Origin: an uncultured Clostridia bacterium
Lineage (GTDB): Bacteria > Bacillota > Clostridia > TANB77 > CAG-508
Direction of reading: 5' to 3'
DNA length: 44,034 bases
Assembly: GCA_947626735.1 (NCBI GenBank)
Contig: CANQTK010000008.1
Location: 1 to 44,034 of the forward strand
Positions 1-8,274 of this stretch are shown here, piece after piece. The notes below the pieces were generated by a model. The model was not told the DNA's origin, ran no database searches, and was given only the letters and a program-made list of their open reading frames with translations. Position numbers and translations under genes: made by a program. Every line of letters starts with the position of its first letter. Position 1 is the stretch's first letter.

Positions 1-1536
1 TTAGTTAATTTTTATTTAGAAAAGCAAAGAAGCATTGTTTGTTTTGATAATGATAAACAAATAAAAAATAAAATTTTTGAGAATATACAGAATGCCAATG
101 TTAGTACATTAGATAAAATACAAGTAGGAAAATTATTTAGCTTAACAACATCTCAAAGTTTTGAAGCATCAAGATTATTTATGTGGAATTTTATAGGATT
201 ATTTGCTTATAGAATAAAAAGTATTTTCGTTATATTCGTTATCATGTTATTTATAGATTGGCAAATTGCTCTTAGTGTTTTAGGAATATTTATAATATCA
301 TATATAATATTGATACCATTCTACAATAAAAATATGAAAACATATAAAAAATTACAGAAAACCATAATTAATTTACAAGAAAAAATAAATGAATATATTG
401 ATAGTTTTTCTACTACGAAGACCTTAAGGCTAGAAGAAACTAATATAGAAGATATTAAAAAATTATTAGAAAAATCGAAAAAAGATTTTATAAAATCAAG
501 TAAAATTTTAGGAGTACATACTGCACTATTTAGTTTATTATCGTTTTTGGCTACAATAGTTACATTATTAATTGGTGGAAATAAAATGATAATAGGAATT
601 GGTGTAGGTTCTACAATAATATTAATGATGGATTATATAAATGATATTAATGGACATATGAAAGGCGTTTTAGATCATGCACATGAAGCTATGAATAAAT
701 ATACTGCATTTTTAAATGTATTAGAAATAGTAGATATAGATAAAGAAGTAGATGAAGGAACATTAGAACTAAATAAGATAGATTCAATAGAATTTAAAGA
801 TGTAGCATTGAGTTATGATGATGTAAATGTAATATTAGAAAATATCAATCTTAAAATAGATGAACCAAAAACGATTGCAATTGTGGGAAAAAGTGGTGCA
901 GGAAAGACATCTCTTGTTAATTTAATACCAAGATTTTATAAATTGACAAATGGGCAAATTTTAATAAACGGAATTGACTATACAAAATATAAATTAAATG
1001 AACTTAGAAAAAATATATCGTATGTTTTTCAAGAACCAGTCATACTAAATATGTCTATAAGAAATAATTTGATGTATGGAAATGAAAATACTACTTTAGA
1101 AGATATTATAGCTCTTTGCAAAAAGATAGGTATTCATGAAAAAATAGAAAACTTTGAAAATGGATATGATACAATCATTACTGCAGAGACTGATTTACTA
1201 TCTTATGGTGAAAAACAATTACTAAGTTTTGCAAGAGCAATATTAAAAAATGGAGACATAGTAATACTTGATGAAGTTACATCAAATTTAGATTTAGAAT
1301 TTGAACAATATATTATGAAAGCAACAAAGGAAATATTAAATAATAAAATATCTTTTGTAATAGCACATAGATTAAATACAATAAAAAATGCAGATTTAAT
1401 TATTTTTATAGAAAACAAAAATATTGTAGAGATGGGTACACATGAAGAACTGATAGCAAAACAAGGATATTATTATAATTTATATAAAAGTAACGAACAA
1501 AACAAAGAATCTTTAAAGTCATATCAATCTATATAA
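1..1536 (+). CDS. ABC exporter, fused permease-ATPase, 5' partial
   Basis: The reading frame is open from the first base, so the N-terminus lies outside the window; 511 residues are visible. The first half has hydrophobic stretches of an ABC exporter membrane domain (visible residues about 60-105 and 175-220). The second half is an ATPase: Walker A GKSGAGKT near visible residue 295, Q-loop in FQEP, Walker B VILDE followed by TSNLD, and the H-loop in IAHRLNT. The signature is LSYGEKQ rather than LSGGQ, a mild deviation in the helical-domain contact. By family it should export a peptide, lipid or drug as a dimer in the membrane; the substrate is not readable. A Nudix gene follows after 36 bases, probably in the same transcript. 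An internal ATG at 181 is not the true start because the frame continues upstream without a stop. Confidence 0.9.
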   Translation, partial: LVNFYLEKQRSIVCFDNDKQIKNKIFENIQNANVSTLDKIQVGKLFSLTTSQSFEASRLFMWNFIGLFAYRIKSIFVIFVIMLFIDWQIALSVLGIFIISYIILIPFYNKNMKTYKKLQKTIINLQEKINEYIDSFSTTKTLRLEETNIEDIKKLLEKSKKDFIKSSKILGVHTALFSLLSFLATIVTLLIGGNKMIIGIGVGSTIILMMDYINDINGHMKGVLDHAHEAMNKYTAFLNVLEIVDIDKEVDEGTLELNKIDSIEFKDVALSYDDVNVILENINLKIDEPKTIAIVGKSGAGKTSLVNLIPRFYKLTNGQILINGIDYTKYKLNELRKNISYVFQEPVILNMSIRNNLMYGNENTTLEDIIALCKKIGIHEKIENFENGYDTIITAETDLLSYGEKQLLSFARAILKNGDIVILDEVTSNLDLEFEQYIMKATKEILNNKISFVIAHRLNTIKNADLIIFIENKNIVEMGTHEELIAKQGYYYNLYKSNEQNKESLKSYQSI

Positions 1537-1572
1537 GGAAAATAATTTATTATTATAGAAAGGGGAGAAATC

Positions 1573-2118
1573 ATGGAAGAATTATTTGATGTATTAAACG
1601 AAAAAGGACAATATACTGGAAGAGTAGAGACAAGGCAAAAATGTCATAAGGAAGGTTTATGGCATAAAGCAGTTACTTTATTCATTTTAAATAGCAAAGG
1701 GCAAGTTTTATTACAAAAAAGAAGTGCCAATAAAAAAATGTGGCCAAATATGTGGGATATTACAGCAGGAGGTCATGTATTAACAGGAGAATTTGGATTT
1801 GAAGCAATTATGAGAGAATGCAAAGAAGAATTAGGAATTACTTTAAATAAAAATGAAATTACCTTTATAGGAACAGCTATTTCAATAAATGAACAAAATG
1901 ATATTATCAATAAACACTTTAATGAATTTTATATTGCTAATAAAGAAATTGATGAAACTAAACTACATTTGCAACAAGAAGAAGTAGCAGAGGTAAAATG
2001 GATAGAGAAAGACGAAATCATAGAAAAAATAAAAAATCATGATGATAGCATTACAGATAAAGAAGGATGTTGGGAATATTTAATGAAATATTATGAGTGG
2101 TTAGAAAAACGCAATTAA
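1573..2118 (+). CDS. Nudix hydrolase, isopentenyl-diphosphate isomerase-like type
   Basis: 181 residues with a complete Nudix box near residues 67-89: GHVLTGE, seven residues, then REC-EELGI, matching Gx5Ex7REUxEExGU. The N-terminal segment (LFDVLNEKGQYTG, then WHKAVTLFILN) is typical of the YfcD/IDI-like Nudix group, which hydrolyse nucleoside diphosphate derivatives; the substrate is not known here. The ribosome site AAAGGGGAG precedes ATG at good spacing. The gene lies between an ABC exporter and an MFS-like permease. About 90 bases of its 3' part (from 1942) recur at 3327-3416 at the end of the downstream permease gene, a sign of local duplication. Confidence 0.88.
   Translation: MEELFDVLNEKGQYTGRVETRQKCHKEGLWHKAVTLFILNSKGQVLLQKRSANKKMWPNMWDITAGGHVLTGEFGFEAIMRECKEELGITLNKNEITFIGTAISINEQNDIINKHFNEFYIANKEIDETKLHLQQEEVAEVKWIEKDEIIEKIKNHDDSITDKEGCWEYLMKYYEWLEKRN
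1942..2031 (+). repeat. Direct repeat, copy 1 (inside the Nudix gene)
   Basis: About 90 bases encoding EIDETKLHLQQEEVAEVK and the following residues. It recurs at 3327-3416 with roughly 87 % identity by eye, at a constant offset of 1385 bases. Confidence 0.85.
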
Positions 2119-2165
2119 GATTTGAAAGATATTTTTACACAAAAATCAGTAGGAGATAATAAAAA

Positions 2166-3386
2166 ATGAAGCAATTAAAAGAAGAAAATAAAATATTAAT
2201 AATGCTAGCATTTTTCTCAATATCCATTGGATTATGGGGAAATTTTCGACAACTTTGGCTACAAGATAATGGCTTTATCGTAACACAAATAAGTAATATT
2301 ATTAGTATAGGAACTTTTATTAGTGTAATTGCAATTGCATTTATTGGTAAATATATTCGTATGGAAAAGTTAAAAAACACATTGATCGTTGTATTATTGG
2401 TAAAAATGATTAATATGTTAGCATTATATTATTTAAATGCAACAAACCATACAACATTAATCAAAATAACTATAGTGCTAGATATTGTAATGGAATATAT
2501 CGTAATAACAAGTATCTATCCACTTCTTACTACAATTAGAAAAAGTGGTACTATATATAGTAAAAGAAAATTAACGGAATATTTATTTAGAGATATTGGA
2601 ATTTTATTTGGTGGAATAGTGATTGGAAAAAGTGTAGCAGGAGTATTAGTAAATTATAATATTTGCTTAATCATATCAACTGCATTTTTAATGATTTCAA
2701 TTTTTACCATAATGAGTAGTAATATTAAGAGTACAAACGAAAAATATCAAAATGATATATCTATATGGAAAGTAATAAAACAAAGTAAAATTATAATATT
2801 ATATTTATTCGATGTTTTTATAGGGAGAATTGCAATGTCCACAGCATTAGGATTAAAAATGCTAACCCTAACTAATTATTTTGCATTTTCGGATAGCTTT
2901 GCAACAAATTATTTATTGATAGTAGGACTATTGGCTGATATTATTGGTGTAATAGCATTAAAATATCTTACACCAAAAAATGATTATGTAACAATAACCA
3001 TAAAATTTGGAATACGCTTAATAGGATATATCATTGCATTTGTCTCAAATAATATCATAATAACTCTAATAGCAATAACATGGTCTATCCTAATTTCAAC
3101 AGCTTATGAAAATATTTGTGATGGCATATATATTAATCGTCTTGATAATTGTTATCAATTATCTTTTGCTAATGTCAGGTATATCATACGATTTTTAGGA
3201 GAAGCAATAGGAGTATTTTTCTGTGGTATTATGTATGAATTAGGTCTTAGATATATGTTTGGCTTATCGGCAGTGTTTATTATGATACAAATAAGTTTAG
3301 CTTACTATTTAATTTATTTGAGAAGAAAAGAAATTGATGAAACTAAACTACATTTGCAACAAGAAGAAGTGGTAGAGGTAAAGTAG
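2166..3386 (+). CDS. MFS-like multi-pass membrane transporter
   Basis: 406 residues with about 12 hydrophobic segments from residue 10 to about 385, as in major facilitator permeases. The first helix region (SIGLWGNFRQLWLQDNGF) and a charged central loop near residues 185-200 agree with this fold. No substrate motif is recognisable. The last ~18 residues (from KEIDETKL onward) are not permease-like: they copy a piece of the upstream Nudix hydrolase, so the original C-terminus was replaced by recombination with a Nudix gene fragment, and the stop TAG is created inside the copy where the Nudix gene has TGG. The start ATG follows AGGAGATAATAAAA. Confidence 0.8.
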   Translation: MKQLKEENKILIMLAFFSISIGLWGNFRQLWLQDNGFIVTQISNIISIGTFISVIAIAFIGKYIRMEKLKNTLIVVLLVKMINMLALYYLNATNHTTLIKITIVLDIVMEYIVITSIYPLLTTIRKSGTIYSKRKLTEYLFRDIGILFGGIVIGKSVAGVLVNYNICLIISTAFLMISIFTIMSSNIKSTNEKYQNDISIWKVIKQSKIIILYLFDVFIGRIAMSTALGLKMLTLTNYFAFSDSFATNYLLIVGLLADIIGVIALKYLTPKNDYVTITIKFGIRLIGYIIAFVSNNIIITLIAITWSILISTAYENICDGIYINRLDNCYQLSFANVRYIIRFLGEAIGVFFCGIMYELGLRYMFGLSAVFIMIQISLAYYLIYLRRKEIDETKLHLQQEEVVEVK

Positions 3387-3416
3387 ATAGAGAAAAACGA
3401 AATTATAGTAGGAAAA
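3327..3416 (+). repeat. Direct repeat, copy 2 (tail of the MFS-like gene)
   Basis: Second copy of the Nudix 3' segment. It supplies the end of the permease reading frame, including the stop, and then decays before the ribosome site of the next gene. Confidence 0.85.
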
Positions 3417-3431
3417 ATAAAGGAGTAAAAA

Positions 3432-4442
3432 ATGCACCAAAAAAGTAATGTATTAGAACTTGCCAGTTATATTAATATGGAAAATGTGCCAGATTCTTGG
3501 CAAAAAGCAATGGAAAAAATAGAAAATCAAATTCCAAAGCAAATAGAATGGTTAAATATAAAAACAGCACAAGAAGTTTTAGATTTCTATGAAATAAAAG
3601 AAGAAAATTTTAGGAAACAATATTTAGAAACAATAGAAATGATTTACCAAGATGAAATACTAAAAACGATTGTATATTTGTGGCATTATATTTTATATAA
3701 AGATGAAACTTTATCTCATGATGTATGGAGTTGGAAAACAAACACCAATTTATATCAAAGTCACGGAAATTATATGCTTCCAGTAGTAGCAATGCTTAGT
3801 GGATATTCCATTCATAAAAAAGTAATTAAACAAAGAAATTTTAGTGAAAAACAAATTACTTATCAAAGAGAAAATATTAGAAAAACATGTTTAAATGATA
3901 GCAAAAAGTATCATATCTCTGGTATCAGATTTTCTCAAATGATATGGGGTTCCTATTTTATGAAAGGAAGAATAATTCAAGTAGGAAGATTACAATATGA
4001 ATTAAAAGCAACTAATTTTAAAAACTTAGAGCAATATGGTAAGAAGGATAGAGACTATGTTTATATTCATATACCAGAGGGAGAAAATTTATTAGAAGAT
4101 GAGGTAGCACAATCATTAAAAGATGCAAAAATATACATTGAAAAGTATTTTCCAGAAATCAATGTAAGTAAACTATCTTTTTACACACAAACATGGCTTT
4201 TAAGTGAGGAATTAGATGACATTTTGCCAAATAGCAGTAATATCATGAAATTTAAGAAAAGATTTCATGTAGTAGAACAAGTAGAAAATAAAGAAGATTT
4301 TTTAAACTTTGTATTTCAAGCAAATATGTGTGAACCAATAGATTACCAACAATTAAAAGAAAACACTTCTTTGCAAAAAAAACTAAAAGAACTATTAATC
4401 AAAGGGCAAGACTTACATATAGGTTTAGGAATTATAGAATAA
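3432..4442 (+). CDS. GNAT-like acyltransferase-domain protein
   Basis: 336 residues, soluble. The layout resembles Firmicutes proteins with an N-terminal helical domain and a GNAT-like C-terminal domain (the GNAT_C family). The supporting pieces are FSQMIWGSYFMKGRIIQVGRLQYE near residue 185, HIPEGENL and SLKDAKIYIEKYFPE near 215-250, and QTWLLSEEL, LPNSSNIMKF and RFHVVE near 260-290. By family it probably transfers an acyl group, but no substrate can be named. It starts at ATG after AAAGGAG, downstream of the duplicated Nudix fragment. A strong terminator follows. Confidence 0.65.
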   Translation: MHQKSNVLELASYINMENVPDSWQKAMEKIENQIPKQIEWLNIKTAQEVLDFYEIKEENFRKQYLETIEMIYQDEILKTIVYLWHYILYKDETLSHDVWSWKTNTNLYQSHGNYMLPVVAMLSGYSIHKKVIKQRNFSEKQITYQRENIRKTCLNDSKKYHISGIRFSQMIWGSYFMKGRIIQVGRLQYELKATNFKNLEQYGKKDRDYVYIHIPEGENLLEDEVAQSLKDAKIYIEKYFPEINVSKLSFYTQTWLLSEELDDILPNSSNIMKFKKRFHVVEQVENKEDFLNFVFQANMCEPIDYQQLKENTSLQKKLKELLIKGQDLHIGLGIIE

Positions 4443-4471
4443 GAAAAGGGGATTGAATAAAAAAATAAAAG

Positions 4472-4513
4472 ATAGCCAGATTTCTTAAAATTAAGAATCT
4501 GGCTATTTTTTTA
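4472..4513. terminator. Bidirectional terminator between convergent genes
   Basis: Arms ATAGCCAGATTTCTT and AAGAATCTGGCTAT pair with one bulge; a T-run follows on the + strand and an A-run precedes it, so it can end both the acyltransferase and the P-type ATPase transcripts. Confidence 0.9.
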
Positions 4514-7117
4514 AATCCATTCTCCATATTTTCGAATGTAAGTTTTTTTCGCAAAACTTGCCACAATGCAGTATAGAAAAGACATCATAAATAATACTGC
4601 AATAATGCCAAATCCAATAGGAACAAGACCAATGGCTTCTCCTAAAGGTGTGTAAGGAATGATAAGCGAAATGATAATAATGAAAATAGAAGAAAAGTAT
4701 ATTGCTTTACTTGGTTTGCTACCATTCCAAGGATTTTTTGCTGTTCGAATAATGTAAAGCCCAAGCAAATTGGAAATAATGCTATAAGTAAACCAAATAC
4801 TTTGGAACATAGCAACTTCGTGAATGTTAAATACAAACCATACATAAGCAAAAATTAGCAAGTCAAACAAAGAACTTAAAGGACCCATAAAAAACATAAA
4901 TCGTTTTAAACTTTTAATATCTAATTTTTTTGGCTCTTGCAAAGCTTCTTTATCAACATTATCAAAAGGAAGTGTCATTTGTCCAAAATCATATAATAAA
5001 CCTTCTACTAATAATTGAATTGGTGTTTCAGGTAAGAAAGGTAAAAGTACACTACCAACCATAACAGAAAGAACTTCTCCAAAGTTAAAACTGGTTGCCA
5101 TTTTAATATATTTCATTAAATTAACAAAAGTTCTTCTACCTTCTGTTACACCATCAAATAGAACATTTAAATCTTTTTCTAGTAAAATGATATCGGCAGA
5201 TTCTTTGGCAATATCAACAGCTGTATCTACAGACACACCAACATCGGAATTAAGTAGAGAAGGGCCATCGTTAATACCATCTCCCATATAACCAACAATG
5301 TTACCAGACGTTTTTAAAAGACGCACAATTCTTGCTTTTTGAATAGGAGAGAGTTTGGCAAAAATATTGGTATTTTTTAAATGCCTTAAAAGAGCAATAT
5401 CACTTAATTTATCAATTTGACTTCCTACTACAATTCTTTTTGAGTTAATACCAACTTTATTACATACTGCTCTGGTTACTTCTAAATTATCACCAGTCAA
5501 AACAATGACGCGAATGCCAGCTTTATTTAACTTCAAAATAGATTCTTTTGCGGTTTCTTTTGGTGGGTCTAAAAAGCCAATAAATCCCATTAAAACCATG
5601 TTTGATTCGGCTGAAACATCAAAATTTGTAATATGTTCAATGTCATTTTTTTGGCATACGGCAACTACTCTTAAACCATCTTCATTTAAACTTTTACTAA
5701 TATCTAAAATTTGTTTTTTAATTTCTTTAGTAATTGGGCTCACTTGTCCTTGATAATCTACAAAACTACAAATACTTAAAATTTCTTCCACTGCACCTTT
5801 GGTAATCATTTGTTTTTTATTTTCATCTTCTAAAATAACCGATAAGCGCCTACGAGAAAAATCAAAAGGAATCTCATCTATTTTTTTATATTTGGTTTGG
5901 AAAGTTTCCATTCCATTTTCCAGACCTCTTTTAATCACTGCCTCATCAATATTACCTTTTAAGCCAGTTTGAAAATAAGAATTTAGAAAAGCATGTTTTA
6001 AAACACGAATATCTTCGTTTCCTTTTATATCTAAATATTTTTCAAGAACAATTTCGTCTTTGGTTAAAGTTCCTGTCTTATCGGTACACAAAATATTCAT
6101 AGCGCCAAAATTTTGGATAGAGTCTAGCTTTTTGACAATAGTTTTCTTTTTTGACATACGAACGGCACCTTTAGACAAACTAGAAGATAAAATAACAGGA
6201 AGTAAAAGAGGCGTAATACAAATAGCAATGGCAACCGCAAAGGTAAAAGCAAGAATAACATGATGTTTCCAAGCGTTTAAAAGAAAAACAATAGGAATAA
6301 TAATGACCATAAAACGAATAAGGAGCCTACTAATATTTTCAATTCCTTCTTGAAAAGCGGTTTTAGGTTTACCAGTAGAAAGCGTATGAGCTACTTTTCC
6401 AAAATAAGTGTCATCACCATTTTTAATCACTACCGCTTTTGCACTTCCAGAAGTAACATTTGTGCCCATAAAACAAATCGTTTCTAAATCTGCAATGTTT
6501 TCAATTTCTTCCATAGAAAGACTAGGTTCTGATGATTTTTTTACAGCCTCCGATTCACCTGTTAAAGAGGATTGCCCTACATATAAGTCTTTTGCCTCTA
6601 ACACTCTTAAATCAGCAGGAATCATGCTACCAGCAGAAAGAAGAACAATATCTCCAAGTACTACTTCTTTCATAGGTATTTGCATTTCTTTTCCTTCACG
6701 AATGACAGTTGAGGTAGTTGCTACTAACTCTTTTAATTTTTCTGCAGCTTTATTTGAACGATATTCTTCAAAAAAATCTAACAAGGTACTTGCCGAAACT
6801 AAAATAGCAATAACAATAATATTGGCATAACTTGCTTCTTCTGCTAAATAAACGTCAGTATAAAATAGAATAAATACAATACCAAGCAGAATACAGTTAA
6901 AAGGGGAAAGAAGACTTTCCAAAAAATAATGATACCATTTTTTTGGCTTGGCACCTGTTATTTCATTTAGACCGAATTTTTCTAAATTTTCTTTTGCAGT
7001 ATTGGAATTAAGACCTTCTGTAGAAACAGAAAAGTCTTTCATAAATTGTTCTTTAGATAAAGTAGCTTCTTTTCCATATAATTTTGCTACATCTACTTCT
7101 TCTTTTGCGTCTGCCAT
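4511..7117 (-). CDS. mgtA: Mg2+-importing P-type ATPase (P3B type)
   Basis: 868 residues, the usual length for MgtA/MgtB. Seen in order: actuator loop LTGES near residue 185, phosphorylation motif CDKTGTLT with Asp near 346, VLTGDN near 535, GDGINDGPSL near 611, then a C-terminal membrane bundle. The segment QMTLPFDNVDKE followed by the FMFFMGPLSSLFD stretch is typical of the Mg2+ class and not of Ca2+ or heavy-metal pumps. It should import Mg2+ across the cytoplasmic membrane at the cost of ATP. The ATG is preceded by GGAGTG. No Mg2+ riboswitch is evident in the roughly 200-base leader; a possible -10 TATAAT lies at 7150-7155 on this strand. Confidence 0.93.
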   Translation of the reverse strand: MADAKEEVDVAKLYGKEATLSKEQFMKDFSVSTEGLNSNTAKENLEKFGLNEITGAKPKKWYHYFLESLLSPFNCILLGIVFILFYTDVYLAEEASYANIIVIAILVSASTLLDFFEEYRSNKAAEKLKELVATTSTVIREGKEMQIPMKEVVLGDIVLLSAGSMIPADLRVLEAKDLYVGQSSLTGESEAVKKSSEPSLSMEEIENIADLETICFMGTNVTSGSAKAVVIKNGDDTYFGKVAHTLSTGKPKTAFQEGIENISRLLIRFMVIIIPIVFLLNAWKHHVILAFTFAVAIAICITPLLLPVILSSSLSKGAVRMSKKKTIVKKLDSIQNFGAMNILCTDKTGTLTKDEIVLEKYLDIKGNEDIRVLKHAFLNSYFQTGLKGNIDEAVIKRGLENGMETFQTKYKKIDEIPFDFSRRRLSVILEDENKKQMITKGAVEEILSICSFVDYQGQVSPITKEIKKQILDISKSLNEDGLRVVAVCQKNDIEHITNFDVSAESNMVLMGFIGFLDPPKETAKESILKLNKAGIRVIVLTGDNLEVTRAVCNKVGINSKRIVVGSQIDKLSDIALLRHLKNTNIFAKLSPIQKARIVRLLKTSGNIVGYMGDGINDGPSLLNSDVGVSVDTAVDIAKESADIILLEKDLNVLFDGVTEGRRTFVNLMKYIKMATSFNFGEVLSVMVGSVLLPFLPETPIQLLVEGLLYDFGQMTLPFDNVDKEALQEPKKLDIKSLKRFMFFMGPLSSLFDLLIFAYVWFVFNIHEVAMFQSIWFTYSIISNLLGLYIIRTAKNPWNGSKPSKAIYFSSIFIIIISLIIPYTPLGEAIGLVPIGFGIIAVLFMMSFLYCIVASFAKKTYIRKYGEWI

Positions 7118-7322
7118 ATCATAATCACTCCATTTTAATTTTTTTATTTATTATACCACTATTTTGAAAAAGTAGTAAAAAAATATAAGATTCGTTATTA
7201 TTTTTTACTAAAATGACATTATTTCGTAAACAAGAAGATACAAATATTAAAAAAATACTAGGAAAATACAAAGTTTTGTGATATAAAAAAGAAAAGAATA
7301 TTATTTCAAGGAGATAAATGAA

Positions 7323-8201
7323 ATGGATAAAATCATAGTAGAAGTTGGCTCTACTTGCATAAAAGTAGATAAATTTGATGGAAAAAAGATAGAAAAATTA
7401 GAAGGAAGAACGATTCAATTTAAAAAGCATTATCATGAAGATAAACAATTGAGAAAAGCAGATGTAGAAGAATTAATGGAAAGCATTAAGGAATTAAAGA
7501 CAATTTCTGAAAATATCTATGTTTGTGGGACAAGCATTTTTAGAACATTACAGCCATTAGAAAGAGAAAGTTTTATTCATAATTTTAAAGAAGAAACCGG
7601 GTATGACTTTCATATTATTTCACAAGAAAAAGAAAACGAATTAACTGTATTGGGAACTACGCGTTTTGTGAAAGAAAAAGTATGTGTCTTTATTGGTGGA
7701 GGAGGCTCTACTGAAATTTCTATTTTTGATAAAAAAATCAAAGAAAGTGTAAATACTAAATTAGGCGTTATTGATGTCATGCAAAAGTTTCCAGACTTAG
7801 CAGAAGATGTTGCAACAACACCTTTAGAAGAAGTGAAAGAGTTTATTAAAGAACGATTAAATTTACCAAAAGAAAAAGCAGATATTTTAATACTAGCAGG
7901 AGGGGGACACGAAAAATTTGCAAGAAACTCTGGCATTTACTACGAAAACAATACTTTATATAAAGATATCGCATCTCCTATTATGATGAGCATAGAAAGT
8001 AGAAAGCAAGAAACACAAAGGTATTATAAAGAAATTTCTTTAAATGCTATAAAAGAAAAGACAAAAGATCCAGAATGGTGGTATGCAACACGAGCTATGT
8101 GTGCTTTTGTACTAGTAGTAGCAGAAGCCATTGGGGCAAAATATATTATACCAACTGATATTGCAATGTCATATGGCATTTTAGAGGAACAAGAAAAATA
8201 A
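7323..8201 (+). CDS. Ppx/GppA-like ASKHA phosphatase family protein
   Basis: 292 residues. The actin-like phosphate-binding motifs are present: EVGSTCIKVD at the N-terminus, CVFIGGGGSTEISIF near residue 120 and ILAGGGHEKFA near 190. This places it in the exopolyphosphatase/pppGpp phosphatase superfamily. Compared with Ppx (about 300 residues in the short form) it is complete, but the exact substrate is uncertain. An ATG five bases upstream (7318) is out of frame and closes at once, so 7323 is used, with AAGGAG upstream. A penicillin-binding protein follows after 74 bases. Confidence 0.75.
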   Translation: MDKIIVEVGSTCIKVDKFDGKKIEKLEGRTIQFKKHYHEDKQLRKADVEELMESIKELKTISENIYVCGTSIFRTLQPLERESFIHNFKEETGYDFHIISQEKENELTVLGTTRFVKEKVCVFIGGGGSTEISIFDKKIKESVNTKLGVIDVMQKFPDLAEDVATTPLEEVKEFIKERLNLPKEKADILILAGGGHEKFARNSGIYYENNTLYKDIASPIMMSIESRKQETQRYYKEISLNAIKEKTKDPEWWYATRAMCAFVLVVAEAIGAKYIIPTDIAMSYGILEEQEK

Positions 8202-8274
8202 ACTAAAATTTTTTATTAAAATAAGAAAAAAATAGACTATGACTTTTTAGTAAAGTAAGAAAGGAAAAATTAAA

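Noticed and set aside
7118-7322. Mg2+ (M-box) riboswitch before mgtA
   Set aside because: The leader is too short and nearly pure A/T; no M-box stems were found.
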